From Diadophis punctatus similis (Eukaryota; Chordata; Lepidosauria; Squamata; Dipsadidae), in contig JALIGW010000016.1 in the NCBI GenBank assembly GCA_023053685.1, forward strand, positions 9,607,501 to 9,671,500: a DNA stretch of 64,000 bases, read 5' to 3'. Under the pieces are notes generated by a model. It worked only from the letters and a program-made list of their open reading frames with translations. It ran no database searches and had not been told where the DNA came from. A program made the translations under genes and the position numbers. This document shows positions 57,991 through 64,000 of the stretch, in pieces. Position 1 is the stretch's first letter. Each line of letters opens with the position of its first letter.

Positions 57991-58620
57991 GACCCCAAAA
58001 TTTTAACCTTAGACTATATACTGTTGACCTCACCCCATTCCTAAGAGGTCTGTAAGGGGCGTGCATAAGTGCACCTGCGTGCCTACCGTCCAGTGGTGGG
58101 TTTCAATTTTTTTACTACCAGTTCTGTGGGTGTGGCTTGGTGGGCGTGGTCTGGCTTGGTGGGCGTGGCTTGGTGGGCATGGCAGGGGAAGGATACTGCA
58201 AAATCTCCATTCCCACCCCACTCCAGGGGAAGGATATTGCAAAATCTCCATTCCCACCCCACTCCAGGGGAAGGTTACTGCAAAATCCCCATTTCCTCCC
58301 GATCAGCTGGGAGGCAGAGAATAGATGGGGGCAGGGCCAGTCAGAGGTGGTATTTACCGGTTCTCCTAACTACTCAAAATTTCCACTACCGGTTCTCCGA
58401 ACTACTCAAAATTTCCACTACCGATTCTCCGAACTACTCAAAATTTCCGCTACCGGTTCTCCAGAACTGGTCAGAACCTGCTGAAACCCACCTCTGCTAC
58501 CATCCCTGTCCTAATGTTCCCTTTTACTTTATTCATTTCATGTATTCAAATTATGTATGTACTTATATGTATTATCTAATATGAGATTGACAAAATAAAT
58601 AAATAAATAGATAAAAATAA
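57991..58620 (+). mobile_element. CR1/L2-clade LINE 3' end inside MITE, itself split by a hAT
   Basis: 'cctcaccccattcctaagag' matches the ORF2 end/3' UTR of 1453-2194 (complement). After the hAT it resumes 'catccctgtcctaatgttcc' and ends 'gattgacaaaataaataaat' with an AAAT/GATA-like tail. Confidence 0.9.
58091..58496. mobile_element. hAT-type element (family B) nested in LINE, 406 bp
   Basis: Flanks CTACCGTC / CTACCATC (7 of 8). Termini 'cagtggtgggtttcaattt' and 'ctgaaacccacctctg'. Two internal tandem sets: three ~43 bp units with 'ggggaaggatactgcaaaat' (58183-58290) and three or four ~30 bp units with 'gaactactcaaaatttcc' (58366-58450). The shorter relatives at 29614 and 63230 have one or two units each. 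Confidence 0.93.
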
Positions 58621-58730
58621 ATGCTGCAAAGGTCCTAACTGTGAAAAACGGTCATAAGTCACTTTTTTCAGTGCCGTTGTAACTTTGAACGGTCACTAAA
58701 TGAACTGTTGTAAGTCAAAGACTACCTGTA

Positions 58731-59040
58731 CCACCATCAGCAACAAAACCCATCATAGCTGAGCTATTGAGTAACTGAAAGGAGTGGGGGGTAGGCATAA
58801 GGGCTCTGGGTGGGTAAGTAGTTTGCTGTACTTTCTGGGTATCAAATAAAAGAACGAAGATAAACCAGGTGCAAATAATTTAGCATAATTTAAATAATTT
58901 AGCATATAATATATCCAAATATGAGCCACAGGTGCACATAAGATGCTTGCATTAACTCACTAAGAACATACTCATGTAGAAAAGGAGACACATATACGCT
59001 CATTAATATAGTGTACATGGGTTTTTCCTCCTCTTGTGAC
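58731..59040. other. Unassigned spacer
   Basis: No feature recognised apart from small direct repeats of 'aataatttagcata' near 58875-58908. Confidence 0.4.
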
Positions 59041-59048
59041 CTTCAAAC

Positions 59049-59380
59049 CAGGGGTGAAATCCTCCCGGTTCGCCCGGGCCAGTCTTTCGGCGTATAGCCG
59101 ATGGAACTGGCAGCGGTTGCGGCGCGGAGCTTCTCCTGCCCGCTTTCCCGGCCCGGCTGAACACAATCACCGCTTTCCCGGCCCGGCTGACCACAATCAT
59201 TCGGGTTATTTTTCCCTCTGTGCATGCGCGCGCATCCACAGAGGGAAAAATAACCCGAATGGCGGCGTTCAGCCGGGCCGGGAAAGCGGGCGGGAGAAGC
59301 TCCGCGCCGCGACCACCACCAGTTCCATCGGCTATACGCCGAAGGACGGGCCAGGGCGAACCGGGAGGATTTCACCCCTG
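59049..59380. mobile_element. Foldback hAT (family B), 332 bp, CpG-rich
   Basis: Perfect 8 bp duplication CTTCAAAC (59041-59048, 59381-59388). Termini 'caggggtgaaatcctccc' and 'gggaggatttcacccctg'. The arms are long complements of each other. The left arm has a tandem duplication of a ~30 bp unit with 'gctttcccggcccggctga' (59141-59200) that the right arm has once. The loop contains 'tgcatgcgcgcgcatc'. Confidence 0.95.
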
Positions 59381-59388
59381 CTTCAAAC

Positions 59389-59916
59389 ACACCACTACAT
59401 CTGGTTTTCCTTTCTTATCCCTATTTGGTCTATTTTTAAAATCTAGTTATTTATATATTAACACTTGAAAATTGTTTCTTACAAAACTGGTGATACTAGA
59501 AATCCAGGAAGTGTTTTAACCTCACAGGTTTTTTCTTCTTCTTCCCTATATTGGATTATGCAAATCCTGTTTACAAGTCAGCAAATTCAATTTGGCTGGG
59601 TAAATTAGGCATTACTTTTAATCACATTCTACAATTTGTTTTCAGCTGCCCTTTTCACACCCATCATTGCATTAACTTCCTCCAAGTAGCCTGTTCGATT
59701 GGAAAGCAACTTACCTCAAGACAATGTTGCTGGCGGCCATCCATCTTTGCGAGATGATTAGTTAATACGGTTTCTCTAGGAAGGATAATGTGCCTGTTGC
59801 AAAACTCTGGGTGACCATATTGAAAATATAAATTCTGTTGCTTCTCTGGAGGCCTCAATTGCTTGTCTGAATGAACGAATGGAAATCAGGTGGTACCCAT
59901 TGATGTCACCTTATCT
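59389..59916. other. Unassigned sequence
   Basis: Nothing recognised. Confidence 0.4.
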
Positions 59917-60045
59917 TGTGCGTGCCTACCGTCCCTGTCCTACCGTCCCCATGTATTTGTAAAATATCATGTATTCATAACCATGCTTGTACTTCTTATA
60001 TATTCACAACCATGTTTATACTTTGTAATCATATACACGCTTGAC

Positions 60046-60144
<99 letters not shown>

Positions 60145-60154
60145 ACAAATAAAT
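59917..60154 (+). mobile_element. CR1/L2-clade LINE 3' end with long (AAAT)n tail
   Basis: 'tgtgcgtgcctaccgtccct' and 'catgtttatactttgtaatc' match the 3' UTR of 1453-2194 and 57991-58620. The tail from 60046 is an AAAT array of about 27 units. Confidence 0.9.
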
Positions 60155-60320
60155 ATCTCATTGGAAGCCAGTTGAAATTATCTAGCAAGTTCTCTTTAAA
60201 CTGGTGAATGATTCAACCAAATGGTAACCTTTATCAACCTTTTATCATTGCTCTTTTCGGCACATTTTTTTGGGGTCCTGGCATCATTTTTGTATCTTGC
60301 TGACCCAGAACCGTACACAG

Positions 60321-60643
60321 CAGGGGTGGGTTCTAACTTACCTCGCTTCCAGTTCACTTCCTCCTGCATTGCGTGGTAAAAAATCTGAACCCCCCCCCCA
60401 AAAAAAACTGAAAACAAGATGGCGATTCATGCGCAGTGCCGGAAACTCAGCTTCTGCGCATGTGCAGAAGAAAAAAATCGGAAAAAAATTCAAAAAATAA
60501 AAATAAAAAAAAATCCCAAAAAAATATGGTGGCGCCCACAGACCAGCACTGACTAAACCGGTTCCATGAAGTCGTTGTGCCATCACCAGCGGTTTCCTAC
60601 TGGTTCGGGCGAACCAGTGCAAACCGGGAGGAACCCAGCTCTG
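60321..60643. mobile_element. hAT-type element (family A), 323 bp
   Basis: Perfect 8 bp duplication GTACACAG (60313-60320, 60644-60651). Termini 'caggggtgggttctaactt' and 'gaggaacccagctctg'. Closest relative is 7498-8006, with which it shares the A-rich interior. Confidence 0.95.
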
Positions 60644-60651
60644 GTACACAG

Positions 60652-61545
60652 TACTCTAAGTGTGGCATTACTAGTGCAGTAATGATCACTTCTGTTGATA
60701 AAGAAAGTAAATCATAAAAAAAGGTAAAGCACTCAATTTTGTGAAATTCTTTACATTAAAAAAAAATCCACTTGGAAATTGGCAGTGAAGAGAGAGGCAA
60801 ACCCAGACATTATATTCTTCTCTGTAACACTGTAAAAGTTTGGAGGGGAAACCCCTAATATATTCTAATACCCTCAGAACTATAGGATTTATCTTGAGAG
60901 TTGTAGGGATTTGATGAAGAGAATTGCTTTCAGTGTTTCAGAAAAATACCATTTAGGATAGTTCAAAAAGCCCACTACTTCATGGTGAAAGAAAATCCTT
61001 ACAAGCCAAGTATTTCTTTTATAGCAAACCAATAATAAATTATTTGCCACATGTCACATATTAGACACCCACACTGAAGCGTAAGGCTAAAGTTTCATGA
61101 AGTAATAATCTCCATGACAACCTCTTGTGGTCTTTTTCTCAAAAACAAATTGCCAACATTAACTGAATATCGCTATGTGGAAAAGCTTACCACGAAAATT
61201 GCCGTTTCCTCTTTTCTTCAAGGAACAGTGTGTTTTCAATCAACTGTGTTATTTTTTTTTCTCCTTGAGAAGAGTATACAATATACAATGTTCTAAGATC
61301 TCTTTTTTAAATAAGATAACAAAATTATTTGCTCCGCTGCTAAAGATAACAGATTTCTTTGCTCCGTTGCTAAAGTTCACCACCATCTACTGTATATCTA
61401 TATCCACATGAACTGGACAGTTTTGCAGTCTAGTGGAAGAGCAGTTGGACACACAGTTCTCTCAAAGGATATTCATAAATGGATTTGCATTGTCCTGGAA
61501 TAAAGTATTGACTGGATTCTCTAAGGGGTATGTCCTTGGTCTAAA
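60652..61545. other. Unassigned sequence
   Basis: A local tandem 'gctccgctgctaaagat' / 'gctccgttgctaaagtt' lies at 61331-61377. No other feature. Confidence 0.45.
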
Positions 61546-61735
61546 ACTATCAATAACTTTTAACCAATGGAACCACTAGCTTCCAGAAGTAGTGGGTGCT
61601 CCATCACTGGAGGTTTTTAAGAAGAGGTTGGACAGCCATTTGTCTGAAATGGCATAGGGTCTCCTGCTTGAGCAGGGGGGTGGACTAGAAGATCTCAGTG
61701 TCCCTACCAACTCTGTTATTTTATATTCCATATCT
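61546..61735 (+). mobile_element. CR1 LINE 3' end fragment
   Basis: 'gaagaggttggacagccatt' and 'gtctcctgcttgagcagggg', ending 'ctctgttattttatattcc'. Confidence 0.92.
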
Positions 61736-61969
61736 TTATAAATTCAGTAGAGAATGGAGTGCTGGGAATCTACCAAAATGATCCTGGTAGACTTGAAAAT
61801 TGGGTCAAATCCAATGTGATGATGGCCAGTTGTGACAAATATAAGATCCTGCATTGAGTCCAGAGGTAAAGGACTTATTAACTTATGTAAGAATTAGAGT
61901 CTAGGGACCATGATCTGAACACATCCAAGCAGCGTTTTGATTATATGCCATCAAGTCCTTGTCATCAAT

Positions 61970-62062
61970 TGTCATTGAAGTGGTGTAGGGTTTCTTGCCT
62001 AAGCAGGGGGTTGGACTAGACCTCCAAGGTCCCTTCCAACTCTGTTATTCTATTCTATCTAT
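61970..62062 (+). mobile_element. CR1 LINE 3' terminus, very short
   Basis: Starts near 'gaagtggtgtagggtttc' and ends 'aactctgttattctattcta', the CR1 3' tail. Only ~90 bases were copied. Confidence 0.9.
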
Positions 62063-62265
62063 AGTGACCACATAGATTTTTTCCCCTATCTGTCCCTAAT
62101 CTGGTCTTTCTTTCAATGTGAGCTCCTCACCACTGTCACCGAGTCCATCCATGTGGCTGCTAGTCATCCTCTTTTTCTCTTTCTGACTCTCTTTCCTTCC
62201 ACCTTTCCCAGCATTAAAGCCTTCTCTAGAGAGCTCGGTCTTCACATTATGTGCCCAAAGTATGT

Positions 62266-62271
62266 ATAATA

Positions 62272-62305
<34 letters not shown>

Positions 62306-62320
62306 CAACAACAACAACAA
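62266..62320. repeat. (AATGAT/AAT/AAC)n microsatellite at CR1 tail
   Basis: AATGAT-like units, then AAT, then AAC units, directly adjoining the 3' end of the minus-strand CR1 that follows. Confidence 0.92.
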
Positions 62321-62752
62321 CAGAGTTGGAAGGGACCTTGGAAGTCTTCTAGTCCAACCCCCTGCTTACACAGGAAACCCTACACTACTTCAGACAGATG
62401 GTTATCCAACATCTTCTTAAAAACGTCTAGTGTTGGAGCATTCACAACTTCTGGAGGCAAGCTGTTCCACTGATTAATTGTTCTAACTGTCAGGAAATTT
62501 CTCCTTAGTTCTAAGTTGCTTCTCTCCTTGTTTATTTTCCACCCATTGCTTCTTGTTCTACCCTCAGGTGCTTTGGAGAATAGCTTGACTCCCTCTTCTT
62601 TGTGGCAACCCCTGAGATATTGGAACACTATCATGTCTTCCCTGGTCCTTCTTTTCATTAAATTAGACATACCCAGTTCCTGCAACCGTTCTTCATATGT
62701 TTTAGCCTCCAGTCCCCTAATCATCTTTGTTGCTCTTCTCTGCACTCTTGAG
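62321..62752 (-). mobile_element. CR1 LINE 3' end, ORF2 C-terminus preserved
   Basis: Minus frame 62859-62380 reads [38 protein letters not shown] and LPPEVVNAPTLDVFKKML. It is nearly the same subfamily as 34836-35305. One codon is lost (MIVFQY against MIAVFQY). Confidence 0.95.
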
Positions 62753-62859
62753 TCACTAGTCATTTGTTTCTTGAGTGATAACTCCAGGTTGATTGTGTAC
62801 CTTTCTTTGTTTTCTGGGCTGTGTGATGCAGCACATGAAAAGGAGTATTTCCAGTTCAT

Positions 62860-63590
62860 AGGATGTAAAAAAAATCCACTGTACTCTGTACTGTTTACCC
62901 TGCATTTAGAGTACTGTGTTCAGTTCTGGGCACCATGTGTTAAAAGGGACATAAAGAGATTGGAGTAGGTTCATTAGAAATCTACCAGATGATACTAGAT
63001 CTGGAAATTAAGGCTATAGTGAAAGTTAAGGATGCTAGGCATGTTTAGCTTGTAAAAGGGAGATTTAAGGAGTGGAAGGATTATCCAGGAATACCTGAAA
63101 GGCTTTGAGTAACACAAATTGAATCTGGGCTCTATTGAAATGAGATTTGGATCAATGTCTTCAATCTAAAAGCCCAGGAGATTCAGGCTGAAGCATTTTT
63201 TGACCATGAAGACTCTTAAGCAGTAGAACCAGGGGTGAAATCCAGCAGGTTCTGACAGGTTCTGGAGAACCGGTAGCGGAAATTTATAGTAGTTCGGAGA
63301 ACTGGCAAATAACTCTTCTGGCTGGCCCCAGAGTGGGGTGGGAATGGAGATTTTGCAATATCCTTCCCCCAGGAGTGGGATGGGAGATTTTGCAGTATCC
63401 TTTCCCTGCCATGCCCACCAAGCCACACCATGTCCACCAAACCACACCCACAGAACCGGTAGTAAAAAAAATGGATTTCACCCACTGAGTAGAACAGTCT
63501 GCCAAGACTCTTCCTTGCTAGTGGATTTCAAACTGGGACTAGATGGTTTCTTGCTAGATATAGCCTACATTTAGCAGATTAGAAAACTTG
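62860..63590 (+). mobile_element. Old CR1 LINE 3' region, split by a hAT
   Basis: 'tttagagtactgtgttcagt' and 'gggcaccatgtgttaaaag' encode the [20 protein letters not shown] block. After the hAT, 'cagtctgccaagactcttcc' and 'actgggactagatggtttc' form the 3' end. It is an older subfamily than the ATTCT-tailed copies. Confidence 0.8.
63230..63487. mobile_element. hAT-type element (family B) inside CR1, 258 bp
   Basis: Perfect 8 bp duplication AGTAGAAC (63222-63229, 63488-63495). Termini 'caggggtgaaatccagca' and 'atggatttcacccactg'. Opposite orientation to 58091-58496. Confidence 0.95.
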
Positions 63591-63895
63591 ACTGATAAAC
63601 TACCTTCCAATTAATACATTCTGCGATTGATCGCACTCACCTGAGACAGTCACTGGCCTACCTCCTGCATTCACCCATATCACCCATCTGCCTTCCCATT
63701 TTCATCTGCATGTACCAGCCACTTGCCCAACCTCTGCTCTTGTGCACACCTGTAGCACTCACTTACACACTAGGCCATAACGTCCAACTGCATACCCACA
63801 CTTGTACTCACTCATAAGATCCACCCACTGACACTTGCCTGAAGGTCCCACTCACCTTCCCACCTAAACTCTCACCTGCCTGTAGCACACCATGT

Positions 63896-63896
<1 letters not shown>
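63591..63896. repeat. C-rich degenerate 'cactcacctg' low-complexity stretch
   Basis: Variants of cactcacctg, acccactgacac and cacttgcctg recur every 20-40 bases (for example 63636, 63821 and 63849). It looks like a worn minisatellite grading into the AC array. Confidence 0.45.

Positions 63897-63953
<57 letters not shown>
63897..63953. repeat. (AC)n microsatellite
   Basis: About 27 uninterrupted AC units. Confidence 0.97.
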
Positions 63954-63955
<2 letters not shown>

Positions 63956-64000
63956 GCTTTGGCCAGGGAATAAGAATGATTATCCCCTGGATAACAAAAT

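Larger units (their letters stand above)
57706..58728 (-). mobile_element. TA-flanked MITE (family T) split by a LINE
   Basis: Left part 57706-57990 starts 'caggtagtcctcgacttatg'; right part 58621-58728 ends 'agtcaaagactacctg'. TA at 57704-57705 and 58729-58730. Orientation is opposite to 2697-3093. Joining the parts conceptually restores the order seen in the other copies around 'catgaccatg' and 'atgctgcaa'. Confidence 0.92.

Overview
This window is vertebrate nuclear DNA. It is almost certainly from a squamate reptile and most likely a snake. No host protein-coding exon, tRNA, rRNA or CRISPR array could be supported. The assignment rests on the repeat mix: CR1, L2 and L1 LINE fragments with squamate-like coding remnants, a Sauria-type SINE (tRNA head, Bov-B-like tail, ATG microsatellite end), a MIR/CORE-like tRNA SINE with the conserved 'aaaccgcttagagagggctg' block, many short hAT-type elements, and very long AAAT, GATA and GAAA arrays. 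The GATA array is of the Bkm type known from snakes.

Layout: 0-9 kb holds a compound trinucleotide array, an L1 fragment, a CR1/L2-clade LINE remnant, SINEs, an LTR-like unit (3357-3849), two related hAT elements and a CR1 split by a hAT. 9-16 kb is the densest part: an LTR-like unit, a CR1 split by a 984 bp TA-flanked MITE, and an L1 that contains a second copy of that MITE (itself split by an L2) and a SINE. 16-26 kb is mostly unique sequence with isolated hAT elements, including a hAT inside a hAT at 22.6-23.3 kb. 26-39 kb carries CR1 copies, one split by a hAT and one by an unidentified 561 bp segment (38286-38846) flanked by an 11 bp direct repeat. 39-51 kb is the most unique-looking part, with candidate conserved noncoding stretches near 36.0 and 49.8 kb (and 34.6 kb just upstream). 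51-54 kb holds a 1.86 kb 5'-truncated L1 with a 19 bp target-site duplication. 54-64 kb has GAAA and GATA arrays, further hAT/MITE elements, a three-level nest at 57.7-58.7 kb and several CR1 ends.

There is no operon or pathway here. The biology visible is a layered record of transposition. At least seventeen hAT-like insertions can be read with 8 bp duplications (exact or 7/8), LINE and SINE tails grade into long microsatellites, and the nesting order gives relative ages. The most interesting points are the unidentified 561 bp insertion, the nested systems with readable junctions, a MITE that carries a captured SINE head, an LTR-like unit with a primer-binding-site-like motif, and hAT families that repeatedly carry NRF1-like and ZNF143/THAP11-like palindromic motifs.

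The longest open frames are retroelement remnants or simple-repeat translations. Family names come from recognition of the sequence and were not searched against a database.
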